Shown one piece after another: positions 1-5,696 of a stretch of 7,501 bases of DNA. The stretch comes from Bacteroidota bacterium (lineage in GTDB: Bacteria; Bacteroidota; Ignavibacteria; UBA10030; UBA8401). The notes below the pieces were generated by a model, which was not told the DNA's origin, did no database searches, and saw only the letters and a program-made list of their open reading frames with translations. The stretch spans positions 1 to 7,501 of the forward strand of contig JAVBYA010000381.1 of the NCBI GenBank assembly GCA_030824295.1, written 5' to 3'. The translations under genes and the position numbers were made by a program. Each line of letters starts with the position of its first letter. Positions within the stretch are counted from its first letter, which is position 1.

Positions 1-1
1 G

Positions 2-394
2 CTGCTCGCACAGAGCATCCTCCAGCGGAAGAATACCATGCGCGAGAAGAAGGAATTCCATCCCGACGCACTCGCCGCGCTCACCGAATATCATTGGCCC
101 GGCAATATCCGTGAACTGGAGAATGTGCTCGAGCGCGCCATCATCCTCAGCACGGATGGATTCATCCGCCCCAAAGACCTCCTGCTCCCGCAGCAATTGA
201 ACCACTCTTCCGCAGCGGCCTCCCGGGACCAGAAGATCGGCTCCGCTATTACGCTGGATGAGCTGGAGAAGGAACATATCGCAGCGGTACTCATCAACAC
301 GAAATGGAACAAGAACCTCACATCCAAGATCCTCAGCATTTCACTGAAAACACTCTATACTAAGATCCATCACTACAACTTGAAAGAGGAATAA
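2..394 (+). CDS. NtrC-family sigma-54-dependent regulator, C-terminal part (5' truncated by window edge)
   Basis: This is the last 130 residues of a sigma-54 activator (bacterial enhancer-binding protein), open at the left edge in frame 2. The upstream codons continue the frame, so the ATG at 38 is internal. Residues 32-46 of the fragment (WPGNIRELENVLERA) are the hallmark end of the AAA+ sigma-54 interaction domain. Residues about 83-126 form a Fis-type helix-turn-helix, with the usual 'W-N-K ... IL-IS-KTLY-KI-Y-L' pattern. Proteins of this family hydrolyse ATP to open promoters held by RNA polymerase-sigma54, after binding upstream sites through the HTH. The N-terminal sensory or receiver domain is outside the window, so the signal is unknown. 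The gene ends with TAA and is followed by a strong hairpin terminator, so it is probably the last gene of its transcript. A sigma-54 promoter lies about 300 bp downstream, making local control plausible but unproven. Confidence 0.93.
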   Translation: MLAQSILQRKNTMREKKEFHPDALAALTEYHWPGNIRELENVLERAIILSTDGFIRPKDLLLPQQLNHSSAAASRDQKIGSAITLDELEKEHIAAVLINTKWNKNLTSKILSISLKTLYTKIHHYNLKEE

Positions 395-424
395 CTCCGC
401 ACCCCGGATCCTTACTTTCCGATC

Positions 425-458
425 AAAAAAAAGACCGCTTCCATGCGGTCTTTTTTTT
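425..458 (+). terminator. Rho-independent terminator after the sigma-54 activator gene
   Basis: A six-base GC-rich stem (GACCGC 433-438 with GCGGTC 445-450) closes a TTCCAT loop and is flanked by A8 (425-432) and T8 (451-458). The flanks extend the pairing to 14 bp and would permit termination in either direction. It lies 30 bases after the activator stop codon and isolates that gene from the downstream unit. Confidence 0.93.
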
Positions 459-598
459 GTCCCTCCCGCTTCCTCTGCCTCCAATGCACGCCATCCCTCC
501 GCTCTTGGGGGGAATTCTTCCTCGATACCGTGAAAACCGTCACTTTCACCCATTCTGACGAGCTCATTGCTTATTCGGAATTCAGACCCTATTCGGCC

Positions 599-613
599 TT
601 GTAATTTCTACAA
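599..613. promoter_or_regulatory. Candidate activator binding site (inverted repeat TTGTA-N5-TACAA)
   Basis: This is a perfect 5-bp inverted repeat with a 5-bp spacer, roughly 108-122 bp upstream of the transcription start predicted from the sigma-54 promoter. Enhancer-binding proteins commonly bind dyads 80-150 bp upstream. A nearby direct repeat TATTCGG with an 18-bp period (572-596) could be an alternative or additional site. There is only one copy of the dyad and the half-sites are short, so chance is a real possibility. Confidence 0.3.
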
Positions 614-694
614 AGCATCGGTCAAGAGGTAAAGAAAACAAGACCTGCCGGACGGAATATGTAAAAAACCCAATAGAATCGACTGGTTTTTCAG

Positions 695-709
695 TGGCAC
701 TCCTATTGC
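695..709 (+). promoter_or_regulatory. Sigma-54 (RpoN) -24/-12 promoter
   Basis: The sequence TGGCAC-TCCTA-TTGC matches the sigma-54 consensus TGGCAC-N5-TTGC at every conserved position. The invariant GG (696-697) and GC (708-709) are separated by exactly ten bases, as sigma-54 requires. Counting from the -12 element puts the transcription start near G721. That gives a short leader of about 17 nt carrying GGAG before the ATG at 738. Sigma-54 promoters are silent without an activator, so the unit should be tightly controlled. The gene immediately upstream encodes such an activator. Confidence 0.85.
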
Positions 710-724
710 CAAAATAGATGGCAT

Positions 725-728
725 GGAG
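725..728 (+). promoter_or_regulatory. Ribosome-binding site GGAG that decides the start at 738
   Basis: GGAG lies nine bases before the ATG at 738. The upstream in-frame ATG at 723 would start only about two bases after the predicted transcription start and has no room for a ribosome-binding site. The protein from 738 also begins directly with a normal signal peptide. Confidence 0.7.
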
Positions 729-737
729 CTGAGCACG

Positions 738-1271
738 ATGAAAAACTTATTCTTACATTTGGCAGTAGTGATGATCGGAATGACCGGAAGCGTGAGCGCT
801 CAGGGATTCGATCTGATGAACATGCAGCCGTCGAATAAGCTTGCCGTCAGTTCCCCGTATATCGTTTCCAATGCAGGCATCGAACAGTACAGTCCGGCAG
901 CAACAGCAGTCCCCTATTCTGTCATCTCCGGCGATACGCTGTTCGTCACACCCGAAAAGACCACTTCGGTCGCGGATGGAGGAACCATGATCACCGCATC
1001 ATCACTGCAGCAGAACTACCCGAATCCGTTCAACAATGCTACTGTCATCCGCTTCTCCGTGAACGAGTTAAGCGAAGTGACGATCACTGTATTCGACATG
1101 ACCGGCCGTGAAGTGACCACTCTCGTGAACGGCACCAAACAGAACGGTACGTTCAGTGTCGGTTTCTCGAACACCAACATCTCCTCCGGAACATATGTCT
1201 ACCGTATGACCGCACGCAGCATTACCGGGAAGACCACCGTTGAATCCAAAAAGATGATCGTGATGAAATGA
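738..1271 (+). CDS. Small exported protein consisting mainly of a T9SS type A sorting domain
   Basis: This 177-residue protein has a signal peptide (K2-N3, hydrophobic stretch to about residue 17, likely cleavage after SVSA at 21). A low-complexity linker of about 68 residues (22-89) follows, rich in S, T, A, V and P, with no domain I recognise. A C-terminal T9SS sorting domain (about 90-177) begins with LQQNYPNPFN and contains 'VTITVFDMTGREV', 'SSGTYVYRM' and a final basic/hydrophobic strand. Such domains direct proteins already exported to the periplasm through the type IX outer-membrane machinery and are usually attached to large effectors. Here almost no effector exists. The start at 738 is chosen over 723 because of the GGAG site and the sigma-54 start point. 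The stop is one base before the subtilase start, so the two are very probably co-transcribed and translationally coupled. Function is unknown. A carrier, anchor or chaperone for the protease is inference, and a small surface protein in its own right is equally possible. Confidence 0.85.
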   Translation: MKNLFLHLAVVMIGMTGSVSAQGFDLMNMQPSNKLAVSSPYIVSNAGIEQYSPAATAVPYSVISGDTLFVTPEKTTSVADGGTMITASSLQQNYPNPFNNATVIRFSVNELSEVTITVFDMTGREVTTLVNGTKQNGTFSVGFSNTNISSGTYVYRMTARSITGKTTVESKKMIVMK

Positions 1272-1272
1272 C

Positions 1273-3621
1273 ATGAAAGCAACCCTCACTCTCTTCATAC
1301 TCCTTGTCTCCTTTGCCGGCGGACAGCAGCTGGTCATCAAGACCAATGGCGTTGCAAAGAACTATCCAGCCGCCGAAGGGATCGGCGCCGTTGCGTTCGG
1401 CAGCGACGTTCAGACGTCCGGCACAGCAGAAACGAACGTCCGCCTGATCGTGGTGATGAAAGCCCCTTCGCGCATCGAAGAACGCCTCAATGGACGACTC
1501 TTTTCAAGATCCGTTGCGGACCGTGCGCGTCGCTCGCTCCGCACAGCCCTGCCCGATGCGGAGATCCATCGCGAATTCGAGACCATCATCAACGCGGTCT
1601 CGCTCACCGTCTCACGCGCCGATGCCGAACGCATCGCGCTCATGACGGAAGTGCGCGCCGTCTATCCTGACCTGACCGTCTCTGCCTCGCCCGTCGACGC
1701 TCTTACCGCACCTCCTGTCGTTCCGAACAGTACTGCTTCCGCTTCCGGCAAAGGGATCCGCATCGGCATCATCGATACCGGCGTGGATTATCTGCATGAA
1801 GCATTCGGCGGACGCATGGGTTCCGGGGCGGTGATCGCCGGCGGATTCGATCTGGTGAACAACGACGCGGACCCGATGGACGACAACGGCCACGGCACGC
1901 ATGTCGCCGGCATCATCTGCGGTAATTCCTCCACTCTCTCCGGCGCGGCAAAGGATGCGTCGGTGTACATCTATAAAGCACTCGACCAGTCCGGGAACGG
2001 TACGACCTCCGCAGTGATTGCGGCCATCGAGCGCGCCATTGCGGACAGCGTGCAGATCCTGAACATGAGCCTCGGCACACCGTACGGGTCGACGGATGAC
2101 CCGCTCTCTTCTGCGGTTGACCGCGCAGTACGCGCCGGCATCGTGGTCGTGGTCGCCGCAGGCAACACCGGCGAGTTCTCCGGCATCAATTCTCCCGGCA
2201 TCGCATCGCTCGCACTGACGGTCGGCGCTGCAGACGGCATGAATGTCGCATCCTTCAGTTCCAAAGGACCGGAAGCGGATTCGTACGGCATCAAGCCGGA
2301 TGTGGTGGCACAGGGTGTGAACATCCTCTCAGCAAAGAAAGGGGGAGGGTACGTACAGATGAGCGGTACTTCTATGGCGGCACCGTTCGTTACCGCATGG
2401 ACTGCCGGTGTGATGCAGCTTCACCCCGATTGGTCCGCACTGCAGGTGCGTGATGCGGTCATCAGTAATTCCCGCACGCTGGGGAAATCACCGTTCATAC
2501 AAGGTCACGGCAGAACGGATGAGCGTGTTCTGAACAGCATCACTGCTGCCAGTCCCGCCCAGCTCAGTTTTGGTTTCGATCCTCCCGCTGTGGCGGTATG
2601 GAAACAGCAGAGGACGGTAACGCTCTACAATGCCGCTCCGTCGCCGCGGAGTTATTCCTTTGGTGTTTCCGTGAGTTCCCCGGGCCTCACGTTCCGGTTC
2701 ACTCCGCAGCAGGTCACCGTTCCTGCACAGGGCAGCAGTCAGGTCACTGTGGAACTGGAAGCGAACAACCTGATGCTGGGGAACAGCAGCACATTCGAAT
2801 CCGGATATACGGGAACACTCCTTGCCGCAGGTACGGATACCATCACCATACCCTACGCGTTCATCAAGGCGCCGGTGATGCAGTTGAATTTCAACGAGAT
2901 CCCCTGGACCGTTCTGGTCCATAACAATTCATCGTATGCAAAGACCTTCTCCCCAAAAACCGCCGGCTTCTCCTTCATCCTGCCCGACGGTGCGTACAAT
3001 GTGGTGACATCCTTCTATGGATCGCGCTACGTTATCAAAGAGAATGTCACAGTGAACGGCAAGGCAATATTGGATATCGCCAGCACGCAAGCGGTCCATC
3101 CGGTCACGTTCCAGCCGGTGGACCGGAACGGAGCGAAGCTGGACCTTGCGGCATTGAAAGGGACGCACAGTTTTCTGGAGGCGCTGGTGTATCAGCCGAC
3201 CGGCATCGCCGTGGTCGGTATGGGAGGCGGAAAGACGACAGCGTACACCAACCGTCCGAAATATTTCTCTTCGATGAGCAGCAGCTACACGTACGGTTAT
3301 TCCATGACGCTGCAGCCGAGCAATGCGGTCTCGTACACGTACGATCTGGTACTGGATTCCGGGGTAACGTCCGCTAAGAACATGGTCTTCACCAAGGACG
3401 ACATGAAGCATGTGGATGTGAAGTACGATCTGTCGTCCGGCATTCAACGGGCATTCCCCATTACCTGGACGACCTTCATAGGCAGGTTCGCATCGTATTC
3501 GGTCGCCTTCTATGATGGCAACGCCGAACCGCTCCGCTTCCCCTTCACACAGGAAACGTTCCATGTCCGGCGTTCGAACACGTTCCCTTTATTCTATCAA
3601 AGGGAAGCATACACGTATTGA
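1273..3621 (+). CDS. Exported S8 family subtilisin-like serine protease (subtilase)
   Basis: This 782-residue protease begins with a signal peptide (about 1-17). An inhibitor-I9-like propeptide follows (about 55-135, including 'FETIINAVSLTVS' and 'VRAVYPD'). The S8 catalytic domain spans about 158-425. The catalytic residues are all present: D168 in GIIDTGVD, H207 in NGHGTHVAG, S367 in SGTSMAAP, and oxyanion N298 in AAGNTG. It should therefore be an active endopeptidase, matured by propeptide removal outside the cytoplasm. Residues about 428-530 look like an Fn3-like beta-sandwich seen behind many subtilases. Residues about 535-782 are Tyr/Ser-rich and probably beta-structured, with no family I recognise. 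No 'YPNPFN' sorting domain is visible, although the co-transcribed upstream gene encodes one. I see no good Shine-Dalgarno. The start is one base after the previous stop, so translation probably depends on coupling. The end is followed by 8 C's (3636-3643) and a hairpin. There is no sign of a frameshifted C-terminal extension in the 78 bases before the next gene. Confidence 0.95.
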   Translation: MKATLTLFILLVSFAGGQQLVIKTNGVAKNYPAAEGIGAVAFGSDVQTSGTAETNVRLIVVMKAPSRIEERLNGRLFSRSVADRARRSLRTALPDAEIHREFETIINAVSLTVSRADAERIALMTEVRAVYPDLTVSASPVDALTAPPVVPNSTASASGKGIRIGIIDTGVDYLHEAFGGRMGSGAVIAGGFDLVNNDADPMDDNGHGTHVAGIICGNSSTLSGAAKDASVYIYKALDQSGNGTTSAVIAAIERAIADSVQILNMSLGTPYGSTDDPLSSAVDRAVRAGIVVVVAAGNTGEFSGINSPGIASLALTVGAADGMNVASFSSKGPEADSYGIKPDVVAQGVNILSAKKGGGYVQMSGTSMAAPFVTAWTAGVMQLHPDWSALQVRDAVISNSRTLGKSPFIQGHGRTDERVLNSITAASPAQLSFGFDPPAVAVWKQQRTVTLYNAAPSPRSYSFGVSVSSPGLTFRFTPQQVTVPAQGSSQVTVELEANNLMLGNSSTFESGYTGTLLAAGTDTITIPYAFIKAPVMQLNFNEIPWTVLVHNNSSYAKTFSPKTAGFSFILPDGAYNVVTSFYGSRYVIKENVTVNGKAILDIASTQAVHPVTFQPVDRNGAKLDLAALKGTHSFLEALVYQPTGIAVVGMGGGKTTAYTNRPKYFSSMSSSYTYGYSMTLQPSNAVSYTYDLVLDSGVTSAKNMVFTKDDMKHVDVKYDLSSGIQRAFPITWTTFIGRFASYSVAFYDGNAEPLRFPFTQETFHVRRSNTFPLFYQREAYTY

Positions 3622-3663
3622 TCGGGATCTCCCTGCCCCCCCCAACCGGGAGGTTCTGTATCG

Positions 3664-3697
3664 ACACGAAACAGCCCGCATCAGCGGGCTGTCGTGT
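3664..3697. terminator. Hairpin between convergent genes, probable bidirectional terminator
   Basis: ACAGCCCGC (3671-3679) pairs perfectly with GCGGGCTGT (3684-3692) around an ATCA loop. The stem extends through CACG/CGTG (3665-3668 and 3693-3696) after an AA bulge. It fills the 78-base gap between the end of the subtilase and the end of the convergent msrB. The T-tracts are short on both sides, so termination efficiency is uncertain. Confidence 0.7.
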
Positions 3698-3699
3698 TC

Positions 3700-4290
3700 T
3701 TAGAAGTCTGCCGGGATGCTCCCCGGCACAAAGGTGAGCGATTCGGAATTCAAACAATAGCGGAGTCCGGTCGGCCGCGGTCCGTCTTCGAACACATGTC
3801 CAAGATGTGAGTCGCACCGGGCACAATTGATCTCAACGCGGCGCATTCCGTAGCTCAGATCGGTCTTTTCGGCGACATGGTCCTTCCGCAGCGGTTGGAA
3901 GAAGCTCGGCCATCCCGTACCGGAGTCGAACTTGGCATTGGAAGCGAACAGCGGAAGATCGCAGCAGACACAGAGATAGATCCCTTCCTTCTTGTGGTCA
4001 TAGAATGCACCGCAGAATGCACGTTCGGTCCCCGCTTCCCGGGTGACGGCATAGGTCTCCGGCGAAAGAATGGCACGCCACTCCGCTTCGCTCTTCACGA
4101 CCTTCGGCATCCCCTTCGCATAGACATCCTTCAGATATTCGGTGATCGGCTTCATACTGGTATCCTTCTGCAGTGATGGTGGACTCTTCTGCTGTGCACC
4201 GGCAGCCGGCCCGTCACCGGTCACGGACGCGGTGATGAGTGCAGCAAGTGCTGCTGTCAGCAGCAGTAGAGCGGCGGTTCGTTTCGTCAT
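3700..4290 (-). CDS. msrB: Peptide-methionine (R)-S-oxide reductase MsrB, exported form
   Basis: MsrB reduces the R-epimer of methionine sulfoxide in oxidised proteins. From ATG 4290 the product is 196 residues, with a basic/hydrophobic N-terminus (MTKRTAALLLL...) that looks like a signal peptide, then a linker to about 45. Periplasmic or surface repair is therefore likely. The SelR/MsrB domain spans about 66-191. Visible signatures are zinc ligands C107/C110 and C156/C159, GWPSF at 126-130, HLGHVF at 162-167, and catalytic C179 in RYCLNS. The usual resolving cysteine before GWPSF is threonine (T125). C93 in ERAFCG is the likely substitute, an arrangement I recall from other MsrB enzymes. Longer starts (GTG 4329, ATG 4320, ATG 4296) are in frame. 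I prefer 4290 because GGAAGGG lies just upstream at suitable spacing and the signal peptide then starts directly. No MsrA or obvious electron donor is in the window. Confidence 0.94.
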   Translation of the reverse strand: MTKRTAALLLLTAALAALITASVTGDGPAAGAQQKSPPSLQKDTSMKPITEYLKDVYAKGMPKVVKSEAEWRAILSPETYAVTREAGTERAFCGAFYDHKKEGIYLCVCCDLPLFASNAKFDSGTGWPSFFQPLRKDHVAEKTDLSYGMRRVEINCARCDSHLGHVFEDGPRPTGLRYCLNSESLTFVPGSIPADF

Positions 4291-4363
4291 GGTCATCCCT
4301 TCCTTTTCTTCCGTTTCCATAGTGAACACCGGAATGCGGAAAAGAGTTTACATTCACAGCAAT

Positions 4364-4391
4364 AAAAAAAAGTCCCGCAGAACGCGGGACT
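4364..4391 (-). terminator. Rho-independent terminator after the M14 carboxypeptidase gene
   Basis: Read on the minus strand, an 8-bp stem AGTCCCGC/GCGGGACT (arms 4384-4391 and 4371-4378) with a 5-base loop is followed by a run of T's (4364-4370). It lies 27 bases after the carboxypeptidase stop and upstream of msrB, so msrB probably has its own promoter in the roughly 70 bases that follow. I could not identify that promoter. Confidence 0.93.
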
Positions 4392-4417
4392 CCGTGCCGT
4401 TGACACGGCCGCTATGT

Positions 4418-5632
4418 TCAGCGCACGGCTGCGCGCAGCATCGGCAGGTCCACGATATCGTTCAACTCCACGGCGGCGCCTTCGATGATCTTTCCTTCAC
4501 CATTCCATTCTTCGTGGGCATAAAAGACCGACAGATCGCCGAAGTCCACCACCCTGCCGCGCCACGTGCTCACTCCTCCGTCACGCACCTCTTCCTTGTT
4601 CACCGCGATGTCCGCAATGATGGGAGCACGGCCGTCCGGGAAGGTGACCGTTGCACCGCGGATGATGATATCGTACAGCGTTCTGGTGTTCATCGGGATC
4701 CGTTCATACGGCATCGTTCCGTTCTGCACATAGCTCTTCACCGCGACGGCATGGAATACGGAGAGGAGCCCGACGCAGTTCAGTTTACGGATGAACATCT
4801 TCTCCGGATCGTTCTTCCATCCCCCCGATTCGATCAGCACCACGCTCGTTCCCCATTTCTGGATATTGTCGCCGAACGCCCTCGGTTCGAAGGTATCGTC
4901 ATACTTTCCGAGATGCCCCTTCACGAACTGTTCCAGCACCAACGTCAAAGTCGAAGCGACCTGCTTGGCGCGCGTGCGCACTGCGTTATCGCTCTTTTCC
5001 ACATTGTAGGCCGGCGCCAGCAGGGAGATCACCGCCACCGTTCCCTGATCGCCCACGGTGTACCGCGGGTCCTGGTCATGCAGATTGAATCCGATCTCCG
5101 GCTGGTACGCGTCCCGCACTCCTTTCAGAATGCGCGCTTCCGGCGTCTGCAGGCGCAGTGCATCGCGGTTCATATCGATCCCCTGCGATGTGCGGCGCTG
5201 GAACCGCTGCGCCCCGTCCGGATTGAGCATCGGCACCATCAGCAGAGTGGTTTGAGCAAGGATCGCCTTCACCTCCGGACTCTCCTTCTGCTGTGCGATG
5301 TAGTTCAGGATATCCAGCAGTGCCATGGTGGCGGTCGGTTCGTCCCCGTGCATCTGCGACCACAGGAAGATCTTCACCGGTCCGCTGCCGAGTTTCAAAA
5401 GATGGATGGAGCGGTTCTCTGCTGATACGCCTGCTTGCTCCATGGTCATGAGCGGACCGAGTTTCTGCTGCAGTGCAGCAAGATGCGTCATCAGCTCCGC
5501 GTGGGTAAAGCGGCGGGAGGAGATGCCGGAGAATGCATAGGCGTCGTAGGTGTCGAAGAGACGTTTCGAGAATTGTGCTTCTGCGGATTGTAGTGTCATG
5601 GCCAGTACCAGAACGAAGAGGAGTCGCGGCAT
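4418..5632 (-). CDS. Exported M14 family zinc carboxypeptidase
   Basis: This 404-residue protein has a signal peptide (MPRLLFVLVLAMTLQSAEA, likely cut after A19) and an M14 metallopeptidase domain (about 40-300). Zinc ligands are H95 and E98 in MHGDEPT, plus H185 in NLHDQ. R156 in DMNRD matches the substrate-carboxylate-binding 'NR' pair, and E268 in VVLIESGGW is the expected catalytic glutamate. An intact hydrolase that trims C-terminal residues, or related amide bonds, in the periplasm is expected. The exact substrate cannot be read from the sequence. Residues about 310-404 form an extra domain; 'YDIIIRGATVTFPDGRAPI' resembles the first strands of amidohydrolase-type beta-sandwiches, a weak likeness only. 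No T9SS sorting domain is present. The ATG at 5632 is chosen because the longer in-frame start (TTG 5692) would translate through the preceding terminator and lacks a signal peptide at its N-terminus. The ribosome-binding site is weak (GGGGA, five bases upstream). Confidence 0.92.
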   Translation of the reverse strand: MPRLLFVLVLAMTLQSAEAQFSKRLFDTYDAYAFSGISSRRFTHAELMTHLAALQQKLGPLMTMEQAGVSAENRSIHLLKLGSGPVKIFLWSQMHGDEPTATMALLDILNYIAQQKESPEVKAILAQTTLLMVPMLNPDGAQRFQRRTSQGIDMNRDALRLQTPEARILKGVRDAYQPEIGFNLHDQDPRYTVGDQGTVAVISLLAPAYNVEKSDNAVRTRAKQVASTLTLVLEQFVKGHLGKYDDTFEPRAFGDNIQKWGTSVVLIESGGWKNDPEKMFIRKLNCVGLLSVFHAVAVKSYVQNGTMPYERIPMNTRTLYDIIIRGATVTFPDGRAPIIADIAVNKEEVRDGGVSTWRGRVVDFGDLSVFYAHEEWNGEGKIIEGAAVELNDIVDLPMLRAAVR

Positions 5633-5642
5633 AGGGTTCCCC

Positions 5643-5683
5643 AAAAAAAATGGTCCCGTCCCGCACTGTGCGGAACGGGACCA
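5643..5683 (-). terminator. Rho-independent terminator after the 577-residue T9SS protein gene
   Basis: On the minus strand, TGGTCCCGT (reverse complement of 5675-5683) pairs with 5651-5659. An inner CCGCA/TGCGG stem closes a tiny loop, and the outer stem is followed by eight T's (5643-5650). This is a strong intrinsic terminator 13 bases after the TAA at 5697. Its T-tract ends only ten bases before the ATG of the carboxypeptidase gene, so the two genes are unlikely to be a simple operon. Confidence 0.93.
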
Positions 5684-5696
5684 GTGTACCAAAAAA

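Larger units (their letters stand above)
395..737. other. Intergenic regulatory region (343 bases, no gene seen)
   Basis: No convincing coding sequence is visible on either strand. Its left part holds the activator terminator. Its right end holds a sigma-54 promoter and the ribosome-binding site of the next gene. Between them are a direct repeat TATTCGG (572-578 and 590-596) and an inverted repeat TTGTA-N5-TACAA (599-613), at a distance typical for enhancer sites of sigma-54 activators. Positions 614-690 are A-rich with no motif I can assign. I see no clear housekeeping-type promoter, but none can be excluded, since Bacteroidota-group sigma factors use divergent -33/-7 elements. Confidence 0.7.

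Noticed and set aside
723..737. Upstream ATG at 723 for the mini T9SS protein
   Set aside because: It lies about two bases from the predicted transcription start, with no ribosome-binding site. The ATG at 738 has GGAG and begins a normal signal peptide.
3636..3643. Run of eight C's just after the subtilase stop, considered as a phase-variation or frameshift site
   Set aside because: It lies outside the coding sequence and no other frame beyond it adds a domain before the terminator hairpin, so slippage would not change the protein.
3743..3754. A 12-base match (ATTCGGAATTCA) between the intergenic region at 573-584 and the msrB coding region
   Set aside because: A match of this length is expected about once or twice by chance in a window of this size, and one copy is inside a conserved coding sequence.
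4330..4363. Possible housekeeping promoter upstream of msrB
   Set aside because: Only weak -10-like strings (for example TAAACT on the minus strand) with no matching -35 at proper spacing were seen, and no sigma-54 geometry fits.
4142..5425. A 427-codon plus-strand open frame opposite msrB and the M14 gene
   Set aside because: It is antisense to two genes with clear catalytic motifs, its His/Arg-rich translation resembles no protein family, and it runs through the terminator at 4364-4391. It is a shadow of GC-biased codon use.
5633..5692. Longer start (TTG 5692) for the M14 carboxypeptidase
   Set aside because: It would translate through the intrinsic terminator of the preceding gene and place an unrelated segment before an otherwise perfect signal peptide.
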